Below, one piece after another: positions 10,890 to 22,216 of a DNA stretch of 64,000 nt (position 1 is the stretch's first letter; each line of letters begins with the position of its first letter). Source of the stretch: Theodoxus fluviatilis (Eukaryota; Mollusca; Gastropoda; Cycloneritida; Neritidae); NCBI GenBank assembly GCA_034096865.1, contig JAWQFJ010025561.1:67001-131000 (forward strand), in the 5' to 3' direction. The position numbers were made by a program, and so were the translations under genes. The notes under the pieces were generated by a model that had not been told where the DNA came from, did not search any database, and saw only the letters and a program-made list of their open reading frames with translations.

Positions 10890-11009
10890 CTCATCAGCTG
10901 GAACTTGTAGCTGCTTGGCTTTTGGGGTCTCCTCTAGTAGCTCAGCCAGCCACATGCAACCCAAGCAGCCTATACAAATAGGGGGACATCAGAACAGGGC
11001 CAGATCATT
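10890..11009 (-). repeat. SINE-like repeat, copy 2
   Basis: Contains TCATCAGCTGGAAC, GTAGCTCAGCCAG and the trailing GGGCCAGATC. It shares order and spacing with the copy at 13842-13969. Lies in the intron between exons 11 and 12. Confidence 0.7.
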
Positions 11010-11116
11010 CAAGTATATACTTTGAGCCATCTGTTGGTGACACACAGTGGGCAATACAAAAAATCTGTAGCAAAATCAACGCCACAAAACCCATTGGGAC
11101 TTCAACCAGCACTCAC

Positions 11117-11210
11117 CCCTTCCAAGGGCTGGATGCCGTACCACAGGATGATACTGGGGGATTGGACACTGTCCAGGTGCTTGCCCATCACAGTGAGATT
11201 CAGACCACCA
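11117..11210 (-). CDS. PlexA: PlexA exon 11 of window: IPT5 core
   Basis: This short 94-nt exon reads GGLNLTVMGKHLDSVQSP. It corresponds to S-G-x-T-x-I-x-V-x-G-T-H-L-D-x-x-x-x-P of the vertebrate IPT5. Acceptor GTTGCAG, donor GTGAGT. The first base completes Ser, and the exon leaves in phase 0. Confidence 0.92.
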
Positions 11211-11642
11211 CTGCAACAGGCAAACAAACCATGGTGTTTTCTTGTTCTTTTCACAAGGGAGAGCCGAAAGTCGACCTTCTGAGAATGATTCAAGCAATGT
11301 ACAACTTGTTCCTACTGACAGTGTCATCATTTCATGGTCTAAAAATATCTCCTGAAACCCTTCTTCCTGTAAGCTTTAAATTCAGTATGGAACGTACGCT
11401 TGAAATTATAATGATTGAGTTCTATGAATGACAAATGAATGGTCGTTACTTAATTTAAGCAAATGAATTTTAATTAGTACATTTTATTTTAGAGACACAG
11501 AGAGTGAGACATATGTTTTACTATTCTTAAACTGCCAGCTGTACTTGGATAATGAGCAGTGAAAAAAGAAATAGGGCAATATCTCATAATCACATGGAAT
11601 AAAGTGTGTCTTGCTTTAGACAAACATGGCACACAACTTTAC

Positions 11643-11813
11643 CTTTTGATGGTCATACTGTGCTCAAGCTGGGAAAAGCTGGGGTTGTCCACATAACGGA
11701 AGGCAACAAAGTCCAAGGAAGAGATCCTCTGTCCATCAATGACCATTGAGATGATGACTGCGTTTGTTATGTTCCACTCTGGGGTAATGCACACTACTTC
11801 ACTTTGAGTCCGC
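11643..11813 (-). CDS. PlexA: PlexA exon 10 of window: end of IPT4, start of IPT5
   Basis: The exon contains VVCITPEW (the conserved cysteine before the last IPT4 strands), FRYVDNP (domain boundary, V-x-D/N-P) and the first IPT5 strand up to MTIK. A sequon NIT is present. Acceptor GATTGCAG; the donor GTAAAG is a weaker but acceptable GT. Phase 2 in and 2 out; AG plus T of the next exon gives Ser. Confidence 0.92.
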
Positions 11814-12340
11814 CTGCAATCAAAACAAATGTGGAATTGGCGCAACAGCACTCACATACTGTCTAGTACACTGTCATGCACCTTTCTCTCTAGTACACCT
11901 TTCTGTCACTAATTTCACTCAAGGAATCTCACTTGGCAACTTCCATTCCTAGTTACTACATGATCAGCTCTATTTTGACAACTTGTGCAGTAAGTAAGAG
12001 AGGAGGAAAATGGAGAGTAATCAAAAACTCGATAATGGGGGTTTTCTTCCATTATTGCAGAACATAATTAGTGCTTTAAAAGCACTTTTTAGCATGCTTA
12101 ATGGTAATATTTGGACATTTCCTTGCAACAACAAATACCACTGATAACCTGTAGAGCAGCTGGAGTATATCTCAACATTGATAAACTATGCCACCCTCAA
12201 GTATTTTAGGCTTTAGACTGACCTCATCCATGAAGAGAAAAACTCATTTCATATACATGTATATATTACATATTACCCAAACCAAATCAACATCCTGCAG
12301 CAGCTGGCAGGGGCACAGCCATGCAAAGTGGGACACCTAC

Positions 12341-12492
12341 ACTGGGTCCATTGTGAGGATCTGGCAGGGCACCACATCTCCCAGCTTGATGGAGATATGG
12401 GAGCCAGCGTCCATGTGCTGGCCGTGGATGGTGATTCTAGTACCTCCTGCAAGGGGCCCCTGGTTGGGGCTGATCCTGCTGATGACTGGGTT
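12341..12492 (-). CDS. PlexA: PlexA exon 9 of window: IPT4 first half
   Basis: The exon holds another clear IPT signature, SPNQGPLAGGTRITIHGQHM, with HISIKLGDVVPC after it. The vertebrate counterpart has P-S-R-G-P-x-x-G-G-T-x-V-T-I-x-G-x-x-L-x-A-G-S. Acceptor CCTTCAG, donor GTAGGT. Two final bases (GT) join G of the next exon to give Val. A long GA array (12668-12781) lies about 175 bp upstream in the adjacent intron. Confidence 0.94.
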
Positions 12493-12664
12493 CTGAAGGA
12501 AACACAGGGTGTCAATTACAGGACTGAACAGCATGGCTAGCATGGACAGATGGTTAGCTTGATGATCATTATGGAAACGGTAATTAGGACAACCTGCACA
12601 AAATGGTGAGAATGATGGCAGAATGTTTTTAATGAGGGGGGTGGGGGTGGGAGGGGGATGGTTA

Positions 12665-12784
<120 letters not shown>

Positions 12785-13095
12785 CATGCATGTGCATACA
12801 CATGTGTGTGTGCATGCATGCAAGAATGCACTTCAACAACACTTCTGCAACGTAGGTCCATTCCTTAATTCCTTAACTAGTGATATGATAGTACTCAGAA
12901 CAAAGTTAACAACTGCCACTTGATGTAAAAGCTCATTTCTGTTTTGGTTTGATGGCATTCTTAATAAACAGTGTTCTTTTCAAAGTGAACAAAGTGTGTT
13001 TTCATTGTCCCCATCTTCGTCACAGTTCCCATGTGGATATCAAAGGAGTCCCAACTCATCAGCACCTTTAAATCAAATTCTCCCACTGCACTTAC

Positions 13096-13204
13096 AACAT
13101 AGTTGAACTTGTAGCTGGACGAGGCATGGTACTGCTTGTTGATGGTCACACTGACAGGCTGACTCTGGTCATCATACTTGGCTGCTTCAGTCCTGCACTG
13201 GATG
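13096..13204 (-). CDS. PlexA: PlexA exon 8 of window: IPT3 second half
   Basis: This 109-nt exon carries the closing strands of IPT3: IQCRT, then PVSVTI, then YKFNYV. The final F-x-Y-V leads directly into the N-P-V start of IPT4, like F-x-Y-V-E-D-P in vertebrate plexins. Acceptor TTTCAG, donor GTAAGT. Phase 2 in, phase 0 out. Confidence 0.92.
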
Positions 13205-13427
13205 CTGAAAGATTCAACAGACACAGAATGTGAAGAAAATCATTATTTTGTGACACTCTCACAATACTGATTTAATTCAAAGGCCATAGCCATAATCCAA
13301 AACTGGAGCACATGCTGCGATGATAACTTCAATGTATATGAGGCACTAGGCATTTGAAGACTGTACATTTCAATAACTCATCATTACCAATACCAGTGAA
13401 AGGCAGGCAGACAACTGCAAGACCTAC

Positions 13428-13567
13428 ATGCTGGGAGCGTTGAAGGAGATGATGTTGCAGGGAACACCCCCGATGTCCACTGTCACCATTTCCTTGCTCT
13501 GACCCAAGTTGGAGCCATAGATGGTCAGCACAGTCCCCCCTGACTTGGGGCCGGACTGGGGAGTAAA
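13428..13567 (-). CDS. PlexA: PlexA exon 7 of window: IPT3 first half
   Basis: The exon shows the IPT/TIG signature P-x-S/x-G-P-x-x-G-G-T-x-L-T-I-x-G-x-N-L exactly (PQSGPKSGGTVLTIYGSNLG), followed by VPCNI. IPT domains are immunoglobulin-like stalk modules. The acceptor follows a T-rich tract (TTCCAACAG) and the donor is GTAGGT. It ends in phase 2, its AT joining C of the next exon to give Ile. Confidence 0.94.
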
Positions 13568-13841
13568 CTGTTGGAAAATATAAAAGAAATCAATCATGCA
13601 GTTGAGAAATATAGAGCAACAACAGAAGAATACAGTACTGATAGTCATTCAGCACACTCAATGCTACAGAAAAAGAAAACAAGGGGGTGTGTGAATGTGT
13701 GATGAGAAGCTTGTATTATGCTTTAAATGCTTTTATTTCACAGTTTGGCTGAACAGCATCATTTTGAAATAAAAACAACAACAACAACAAACTTAACGCT
13801 ACCTCTGATTACTTCACTATCAAGAGCAACACACTGCTAGA

Positions 13842-13969
13842 TCCACTCAAAGCTGGAACCCCTGATTGTTAGGCTTTTGGAGCCTGCTCCAGTAGCTCAG
13901 CCAGGGGCAGCTCCAAGCAGCCAAAGGGGCTTCCTGGGGGCGTTTAGATAGGGTCAGATCTGATAACAT
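13842..13969 (-). repeat. SINE-like repeat, copy 3 (longest)
   Basis: Minus-strand order: GGCTGCTTGGAGCTGCC, CTGGCTGAGCTACTGGAGCA (A-box-like), CCAAAAGCC, then GGGGTTCCAGC (weak B-box-like). This layout is what a tRNA-derived SINE shows; the B-box match is poor, so the class is inferred. Confidence 0.65.
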
Positions 13970-14211
13970 ATGATCTATAATAAAATTTTCTAGTACACAC
14001 TTGTAATTACACAAGTGACCATCTAGAAACCACAGGTTTTCTGAGAATCAATTATAAACCAAGTATTAGAACAGCTTTTTGATTAAACACTTTTTAAAGT
14101 TCAAATTATCTATTACCTCAGTAATAAGATGTATTAGCAGCTTCTGATTCCACAAGAACAAAAAGAGAGAAAGAAAACAAGGGAGAAAAGATGGCCTAGG
14201 GCAGTACTTAC

Positions 14212-14393
14212 TGAGGAGATGTTGGGGTCCGGGCATGCGTGACCTCGGTCCAGCCACCTGTTGGAGGGACTGTTTGTCATGCAGTACTGCTGTGTAGTGC
14301 ACTCTGAGCCACACCAGCCACAGCGGTACTTGGCATTGAGCGTGAAGCAGTCTCCACACGTCCTGGCCATCACCTGGCATTTGTACATCTTCA
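14212..14393 (-). CDS. PlexA: PlexA exon 6 of window: PSI3
   Basis: This 182-nt exon encodes the third PSI module nearly whole: KMYKCQVMARTCGDC, then CGWCGSEC, then CPDPNISS. The C-G-W-C core and the spacing of the eight cysteines are typical of plexin PSI3, where vertebrates have Y-K-C-x-x-x-R-E-S-C-G-L-C. Acceptor ATTGCAG, donor GTAAGT. It leaves in phase 0 into the first strand of IPT3. Confidence 0.95.
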
Positions 14394-14736
14394 CTGCAAT
14401 GCAAACACACGCAGAGTTGGGTTTCAATTCACAGAATGTACCACAATGTTGGTCAGCAAATTTTTCATCTAACAAGAGTCAGAGGATAAAGACCAACAAC
14501 TGACCATAATCAAAAGTAAAATTGTGTAAGTACACCTTTAATGCAAGTAGAAAAACAATGTCCCATGACCTTTTTATCATCAAATATAGACAAAATGTTT
14601 GAATGTCATTTATGAAACAATCACAAAAACCAGACCAACAGGAACCTTGATTTTTCTTTAACTTCAGAAAACAATGAGGTGTGTATGTCTTATCTGCTGC
14701 AGTGCGCCGCAGTGCTATCCAGTGGGGAAATCCTAC

Positions 14737-14830
14737 CTTGAACATTGGTGGGGTTGTCTAAGGGCTTGTTGTCCTCCCACTGAATGTCAAAGGGAACACT
14801 CTCCTCTGTCACATTGCGCAGGTAGTAGAA
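14737..14830 (-). CDS. PlexA: PlexA exon 5 of window: end of IPT2
   Basis: The exon encodes the last strands of IPT2 (FYYLRNVTEESVPFDIQW, then NKPLDNP). Plexins have V-x-W-x-x-x-x...I/L-D-N-P at this place. It has one N-glycosylation sequon (NVT). Acceptor TTGCAG, donor GTAGGA. The single leftover G joins TG of the next exon to give Val, leading into the KMYKC start of PSI3. Confidence 0.93.
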
Positions 14831-15240
14831 CTGCAACAGACACATTATGGTCATCATCAGTAGAAATAATATTACCAAAAATGGTGATAGAGCAGATCTA
14901 TCAATACTGCCCTTACAGTTTTTTTAAAGCCATTGATGAAACATTCATAAAAAATGTCATCATACTGGCTCTTGGGAAAGGCCTGAACTTTCCTTCACAT
15001 TAAGATGACCTATAGGAAGCACTGTGAACTGTCATTGACAGGATACAAATTGATTTTTAAAAAATTCCCACTGTAAATAAGACATATGACCATTCTTCTC
15101 TTTTGTCTCCAGAGATAAAAAAGTTTTTATGTTTGCTTTAGACAGTGTATCACTGGTTGTAGTTGGAGCAAGACAAACAAATCTCTAGCATACACTAAGT
15201 CCTGAGCAAACCCTACAGCAACAACCTATATCGCACTCAC

Positions 15241-15345
15241 CCTGTGGTCTTCACAGGTAATGACTTCATTCTGCTTGTCCACCAGTCTGGCAGGCACTTT
15301 TACTCCGCCATGCATCCTGAAGAAGCACTGTAGCTGTGCCGTGTA
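15241..15345 (-). CDS. PlexA: PlexA exon 4 of window: IPT2 core
   Basis: This 105-nt, phase 0 to 0 exon carries the middle of IPT2: YTAQLQCFF, then VPARL, then EVITCEDHR. The two cysteines and the V-P-A-x-L block fit the family pattern (C-x-x...V-P-A-L...x-x-C). Acceptor GCTGCAG, donor GTGAGT. The exon is a multiple of three, so skipping it would keep frame but remove the domain core. Confidence 0.92.
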
Positions 15346-15548
15346 CTGCAGCTGGAGAAAACCAACAGTCAATGATTAGTGACAAAGTCCCATCACTCCC
15401 AGCATTGCTTTTGCTACTGTTTCGTGTGGGCATCAATTCAAATCTTCATGAAATAATGAATACTAAAAATCAGTGTCAATTAAAACAAAATAACGGCTTC
15501 TTTGCTCTGATAGCAAACCATACTCTGACATATCTGGCAGTGCTGTTG

Positions 15549-15690
15549 GATGGAGGGATGGATAGCGTTGTACAGTATCAGCCTATGTAGGCTATTGAAG
15601 ACAATTAATCATGAAATCATTAGAATTGGTGAAGATAAGAACAAGTCAGGACATGACTTCCCTTGTTATTTGCCTCTTACGAAACCCACA
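15549..15690 (-). repeat. Second interspersed repeat family, copy 1
   Basis: Shares GGATGGA, ATCAGC...TATG...GGC.ATTGA, ATCA.GAAA and TCA.GACTTCCCTTGTTATT with the copy at 15838-15970. On the minus strand it contains TTTCGTAAGAGGC followed by AATAACAAGGGAAG, a tRNA-SINE-like composition. Confidence 0.6.
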
Positions 15691-15837
15691 GGGAGGCACG
15701 GTGGGTCATTTCTTAACAACCATCCCACAGTGGAAGACAGTGTAGTTGGCTGATCCAAGTCAGCCAGTTTGCCTGCTGTTACTTCCCTTTATTCATCAAT
15801 AGTGAGCAAGATAGATGGCGACACATAAGGTGGATTT

Positions 15838-15970
15838 CTGGATGGAGTTATATCTATCAGCATTTGTACGCTACGTAAGGCCATTGATCACGAAAATTAG
15901 AGTTGGTTACAACATTGCATGTCAATTCATGATTTCCCTAGTTATTCACCTTTAAGAAATGAGGAGGAAG
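15838..15970 (-). repeat. Second interspersed repeat family, copy 2
   Basis: Diverged direct repeat of 15549-15690, offset by about 289 bp, in the same orientation (GGATGGA, ATCAGCATTTGTACG, GGCCATTGATCACGAAAAT, CATGATTTCCCTAGTTATTC). Either two insertions or an old segmental duplication. Confidence 0.6.
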
Positions 15971-16172
15971 ATGTGGAGAGTCAAATCTAACCTCCAATCC
16001 ATAGATCAATAGAGACAAGGTATGGCAAGGTATGTCAGTGATTGGTCGAGTACCATAGACCTTCCTATTAAATAATATTTTTATTGAGCCTCTACCAGAT
16101 ACTCTTTCGTACAGTCTTTTGTGGGGTTTTTTTCCAGCCAGACACCCAGACAGGGCAGATAACTATGCTGAC

Positions 16173-16310
16173 CGGAAGTCTATCCAGGTTTAAGCCTTGA
16201 ACTCGGACTTCCAGGTTGGTGTTGGCGGGAACGAGAATCTCCGTGTCGTCACCGTCCAGCTGGATGCGTGGACAGTGCTGGGGACCAGGGTACTGGCTGT
16301 TGCCCTGCAC
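16173..16310 (-). CDS. PlexA: PlexA exon 3 of window: start of IPT2
   Basis: The exon encodes the linker after PSI2 and the first strands of IPT2. The block CPRI followed by EILVP matches the vertebrate plexin sequence around C-P-x-x and E-I-L-V-P. The 5' edge is uncertain by 6 nt: the AG follows a strong T-rich tract, but a second AG (GTGCAG) six bases on keeps the same frame. The 3' edge is the weakest in the gene. I chose the donor GTCAGC because it keeps phase 0 and gives ...NLDRLP joined to YTAQLQC, similar in spacing to vertebrate plexins. An alternative GTGTCT donor 27 nt further downstream (16146) is also in frame. Confidence 0.75.
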
Positions 16311-16566
16311 CTTCAAGGAAAAAAAGGAATGAACTCTTCAAATTTGAACTGCTTGAACGTAAAACCTGGTGGATGGCTGGACAGATGGATGGATGGATAA
16401 ACAGATGCACTTGTATAAATTCAAATAAATTGTTGGTGGTTGATGGACTGAGTAATTGACATGCAGTGAAATATCAGATGTTCAAAATAAAAATGTATGC
16501 ACTTGATATGGAACGATAATTGTATTTAAGAAACTCATCCACTTCTCTCCTTCATACCCATCCTCA

Positions 16567-16598
16567 CCCCCCCCCCCCCCTCTCTCTCTCTCTCTCTC

Positions 16599-16667
<69 letters not shown>

Positions 16668-16712
16668 GCATGGACGGACGGGAGAAAGGAAGGACGGACG
16701 GACGGACTGACG

Positions 16713-16791
<79 letters not shown>

Positions 16792-16802
16792 AGGGAGGGA
16801 GG

Positions 16803-16859
<57 letters not shown>

Positions 16860-16933
16860 GAGAGAAAGAGAGATGCAAAGAGAGAAAGAGAGATGCAAAG
16901 AGAGAAAGAGAGAAAGAGAGAGAGAGAGAGAGG

Positions 16934-16964
<31 letters not shown>

Positions 16965-16967
16965 AGG

Positions 16968-17043
<76 letters not shown>

Positions 17044-17105
17044 GAGAGAGAGAGATGCAAAGAGAGAAAGAGAGATGCAAAGAGAGAAAGAGAGAAAGAG
17101 AGGAG
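16567..17105. repeat. Compound microsatellite: poly-C, (CT)n, (CA)n, (GACG)n, (GA)n
   Basis: C run (16567-16580), CT (16581-16598), CA (about 16602-16664), GGACG units (16671-16711), then nearly 400 bp of GA-rich purine with ATGCAAAGAGAGAAAG units recurring from 16853 and again from 17037. The long ORFs over it on both strands are repeat translations. Confidence 0.96.
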
Positions 17106-18798
17106 GGGGAGAAGAAAGAGGAGGAAGGAAAACCCACAAGCACAGATTGACTGGATTAAAGCTAGAGAACGGAAAACGGAGTCGGTGGGTGTGAGTGCAT
17201 GTGTGCGTCGAAAAAGGAAAACTAATTCAAGTGTTTTAGTACTAAAATTGAAAACGACCTGAATTCGTTTCGAGACTACGCATCAGACTGAAAAAACACT
17301 TACAAAGGAATCTTCCCTAAAGCTTAAATGTACGAGGCATTTTCGGTTTTCCCTAGACAATGTGTGCCTCCTGCCTACGTACTTGTTTACAGGAATGGTT
17401 GTGGTATAGCTAGAATTCCCTTGAGGTGACAATAGCAAGGACCTCCCCGTCCCGCTCCAATGTGACATACGACCAGAGATGGTTATTAGCAGGGCGCGTG
17501 ATTGCACTCATACATCAATGTGCCAGCATCAATAACGGAAGACAAGATACGGATGTTCAGAAGCAACATTTATTCCCCAAGCTTATTGCAGCAAATCTCG
17601 GCCCTCTGTCAGGATGGCGGCGCAAAACAAAGCGTGGCATGCGACCATGAATCAAGGGTCAACGCCGTGACAGCATGGCGGTTGGACTGAAAGTGGAGAT
17701 CATACACGGCCATCAAGGGCTCAGAGACGCCTGTCCAGCATCCCCAAATGACCAGGCACTGAGGGAATCGGACACGGGAGGCCAGAAGACTGGACAGAAC
17801 GACTCCGTGGACAAAGGCCATTCAGAGGGAAGAGGTCCACGCGCCGGATGCGCGAGTCTTTGTCCAGAAGACGGCTCGAGGCGAGGGGAAGTGCAGTTGA
17901 TTTGTGGGGGCGTCGCTTTTTCCGCCTGGCCGAGCCTCCTTTGTGGTCAGCGTGGACAGGTTCATTCTATCATTAGCTCCCGTCCCTGTCCCTCCATCCT
18001 GTCTCCATCATCCCCTCAGAGTCCCTCATCATCCCCTTTCCCCAAGCCTCCCTGCCCACGCGACTCTACAGTCCCGTCTTTGTGCAGCTCTGAAGAGGCG
18101 GCAGGTACTCGGACGCCGCTTTCAATCAACTAACCCAATACTGTACACTTTCCGCCTTTGTCCCCCTCCACATCAGGATATTAATCTGCCTGTCAAACAA
18201 TCGGGCGCCTATCTCTTGGTCAAATATCCCTCGTCGTTTCGATCTGCCACGTCGGCATTTCTGACAGGCAGGATGGAAAGCAAACACACTTCTCCAAACA
18301 GCCTCCGCTGCTCGCTCCACGTAAGCCCGTGGAGTTCCTCACAGACAGCATTAGTTGATTAATCACACGAAAAGACCCAAGTCCCGGCCATACACGTTGG
18401 AAATGAAAAATGGCTGTTTCATAAACCTAAGTTAACGCCGTTTTTCCGTTTCAATCTCTGTATTCTGTATTGACATGGAAAAGCGCTTCATAATGAAACA
18501 GACAAAACTCCAAGCGACAGAGCACTCCGTGGATGAAAGAGTACCCAACCACTCTTTCCAGGCGCTCTTCTACCGTTCTGAGTGCGTGTGCACGACGGTT
18601 GATGCCCATATACATAGCACTCCTACAAGACCATGGCAAGCCCTTGCTTTCAAGTACTTCGTTTTGGTTTGTACGTATGTCATTCAGACGTAAGCGCCTG
18701 TCTAATCGTTTGCATCACCTCCGCAAAAATCCCAATCTCCGACTGTCTAGACTCCTCTGTTCCTCTGTCTTTGCGTGCGCTCCCCCTCCCACCCACCC

Positions 18799-18815
18799 CT
18801 CTCTCTCTCTCTCTC

Positions 18816-18869
<54 letters not shown>
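18799..18869. repeat. (CT)n microsatellite
   Basis: About 70 bp of CT with one CACT interruption. Confidence 0.95.
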
Positions 18870-18871
<2 letters not shown>

Positions 18872-21800
18872 ACCCAAGTTTCCAATAACTGCATTAATCG
18901 ATCACTAATCCGCGCACAAAGCGCACTCTCAGGCCCCTCCTCTTTCCTCCTTTGAAGGCTAACATCCGGGCTCTTTTGCCAACACCCTGGAGGCATTAGG
19001 GGTCAGGATTTGACCTCACGGCCTGCCCTCCTAGGGTCACTTAGGGGCCAGCCCCCGACCCTTCCTTTCAGAGCTGTGGACACTGCACAGTTCATCCCAT
19101 TAGCCGTGCAGCTCAGGCCAACTGGCCCTGGCTTCAGCAAGAAGCTGCAAAACTGAGTAAAGCTGGGTCTGCCCAACTCATCAACCCAAGAGATCAAACA
19201 CTGAAATGCGCCGAGGAGGGTGGGTGAAAATAAGTCCAGATCTATGCTAAATATAACTTTTCCCTCCCGTAGAATGGTCGCTTTAAAAACGGGATTAACT
19301 TTGAAGCGTTCTTGTTCTAGTTCATTCAGTACCAAATACACATCCATCACATGGTATAGTCCGAGGCTTGGTGTGCATTAAGCAAGCCGACGAGCTATCA
19401 ATGGATAACAAACATATTGTGTGTCTTCTGAAATGGTAACGATCGTTCCAGCTCAACTTCGAATCGAATCTGAGTCACGGTATATACGTTTTTGTTAAAA
19501 AGTTTTGCCCATCGAACATCGAGAAAAGCGGGTCTGCTTGAAGAAGATTTCAGGACAAAATGAGCCGTATTCATTCAAAGGGTATTCTGGCAGCCCATGA
19601 TTCCGTTTCAAGAAAATCACTCACATGTTGCACTGTATAGTATTGACTGTTTAGTATTCCCATTTGTCCCGTCAACCAGCTGCAAGCAAGCACTCACACT
19701 TAAAGGTCAGATTCAAGGCGCCTCACTTTCGCTGTGAAACGCCAGCGTCCAGCAGGGTTCAACAATGAACGCAGCCCTGAGCTGTCAATAAAACTTAAAC
19801 TCGTACAGGCCACTGAGCGTCACGACTGAATTGTCACGCCCAAATGGCACATCAGATCATCCAGTTAAAACTCGTGGTTTAATGGGTAAAGTATTCTGCA
19901 CATACACCCCGTGCATGTATCTATGTCAGTGCATGCGCATGCGTGAGCGACCACGCATACAAGCATGACCGCGTGCATGCTTTCATACGCGCATGTTGAT
20001 TCCAACCCAGTCACTATTGGTCATCAGCTCACTGCAAACATGCATGTCCCTAAGCGATGTAGCCTTCAAGGCTCAGGAGAAACGTAAACCACAGGTCGGC
20101 TTGTCCGTATTGGTAAACAACGGCTTAACGGCAAGGTGTCACAAGGAGTTAACTCCAAACCCTCCTTGCCACAGCCACGACACATTTCGTGAGGGACACT
20201 GCGGCACAGCACAGTTTGCAGGTCAGCGAAGGTCGACAGACAGCGAGCGTCGTGCTGGCCACGGATGGGCAGACAGACGGTCCTGGGGGACACTGTGGGG
20301 ACAAAGGCAAATGAAGCCCTGTCTGTGCCCGCCATGGTTGGACACCCTTGCCTGGGCAACCCGTCCCACTGGTCAGGCTTCCCGTGGTAGGAGGGGGCAG
20401 CAGCAGCGCCTGACTGGTCGCCGCTGGTTGGTATTAGCCACAAGCGGAGTGGAAACCTCTCCTACGGGAGGACATCAAACCGTAGGCGCTCCCCCAGGGA
20501 GAACCCGCTGGGCCACGCGTATCAAAGGGCATTAAAAATCAATCACCCGGTCGCGCCAGTTAATTTCTAACTCGATCATGCTGATGAGAGAGGACTTCCA
20601 GCTCCAAGCGGAAGCTGATCATGAGGCTAACGGACGAAGGTGCCCCAACTCTCAGAGGAAGATCAAGGCTGTGATTAGCCAACACCTGCCAAAGTCGCCT
20701 GATCCCATCAGCAGTCATTCGTTTGACTGAAGCATATAATGATGGTGAACGCACGAGCGAGTGGTAAATTGCCCAGGCAGAGAAGGAAATATCGCAGATG
20801 AGAGCATTGCCTCTTAACGAGGCAAGCGTTTATCCTAAATTTAGTAAACATCTTAATTTACTGAATTCTGAGTCCTCGCAGATTGACCACGTGGAAGCAT
20901 CAATTCCTAAAAGAAATGAAATGGGTGCATTTTCACGGAAATCTTTGTGATTGATTGAACAGGATAAAAAAAAGAAAGCTATTACATGCTAACTGAATGA
21001 CATTGACCACTCTAAGCCTAATGCTTTCAATATTTTACTCTGGCCTTGATCAGTGCAGAGGGCAACCACTATCCCTTTCTGTTTCCTACTACTTCTTTCA
21101 CTCCAGGCATAGCAGCTCTCTGATACTCCGTCTTCATCCAGACTCTGCCTGAGCCAAGTAGGGCAACATCTTCTGAGAAAGGAGACTGGGTTTTATGAGT
21201 AGGTGCGAGGTTCTACACCACGAGAGGAGGGCAAGGAGAGAAAACAGTGGCTTGAAGAGAGACGGTGTACTTTCAGGCAGCCCTGGGAAAGTCATTGAGA
21301 CGTAAATTACGAGGTGGGTCTGGATGCGGGTCGAATGCGTAGCCAAGCTGGTTATGACCCACAGGTACAAAAGAAGCGCGGGAGAAGTACAGAAAGGGCT
21401 TTTCAGCTGAAAGGGGTCGGATGAGAGGACGCGGGCTGACACATTTACCATATGGGAAGAAGAAAGGTTGGGCAGAGGGTGAGCGCGCGTGTGTTAGACC
21501 CACCATGGTGAGGTATGCGGTCTTAGCGTTGGAGCAGGCGGGTCAACGGGTGCAAACATACTGCCAGCAGCCAACACCACACATGCAAAAAGCGGCAGTC
21601 GGCAGCTCTCCCATGCTGGACTGATTTGTGTTCTTCGCACACGCTGCAGCCACCTGGCCTTAGTCATAGTTCACCTCCACTTGTCTTTCCCAGACTGTTG
21701 CAAGCTGCCCCTCCAGCTCTTCAAACCGAGTATTTTAGTCATGGAGCCCACCGTGTGTGCGTAATGTGTTCCCAGCGGACGGAATACTGGATGACTGATC

Positions 21801-22216
21801 TCGTCCAAGCTCTAGGACTGACAATATGCGTATGATTTCCAGCCAAGAACAGTATATATTGGCGGAGTAGCAGAGCAAATGACTTTTTTCATTCCCAACG
21901 CATGAGTAGAATTTTAGGCATGGTCAATGTCTGTACGAGAAGAAAACAAGCTGAGCAAAAGTAACAGCTATGAAGAAGACGGCATCTCCACAGGAGCATG
22001 CTACGTGGTTCATCTTATCAGGAAGACAGAGCCGTGCCTTTTAAAGTGAAATCAATGTCGGACACTGATCGTGGCACTGCATGCTTGGAGTATGGTTTTC
22101 TAGCAAATACAGTCCCAGTGAGAGCCATCCTTAGTCATTACGATTCGTGATGCGCTTATTTCCCATCCAGCTCATGATTAATCGCCAGTGAGCGATGCGA
22201 TGCAATGTTGTAGGCC

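Larger units (their letters stand above)
13205..16172 (-). other. Introns between exons 3 and 8
   Basis: Intron stretches 13205-13427, 13568-14211, 14394-14736, 14831-15240 and 15346-16172 (exons listed separately). They hold the SINE-like copy at 13842-13969 and the diverged direct repeat pair at 15549-15690 and 15838-15970. Confidence 0.7.

Noticed and set aside
16482..17194. Several 180-224 codon ORFs on both strands (Arg-Glu and Ser-Leu repeats)
   Set aside because: Translations of the GA/CT/CA compound microsatellite.
19993..20535. 180-codon plus-strand ORF
   Set aside because: No recognised domain, antisense to the gene, overlapping another open frame of 125 codons on the opposite strand.
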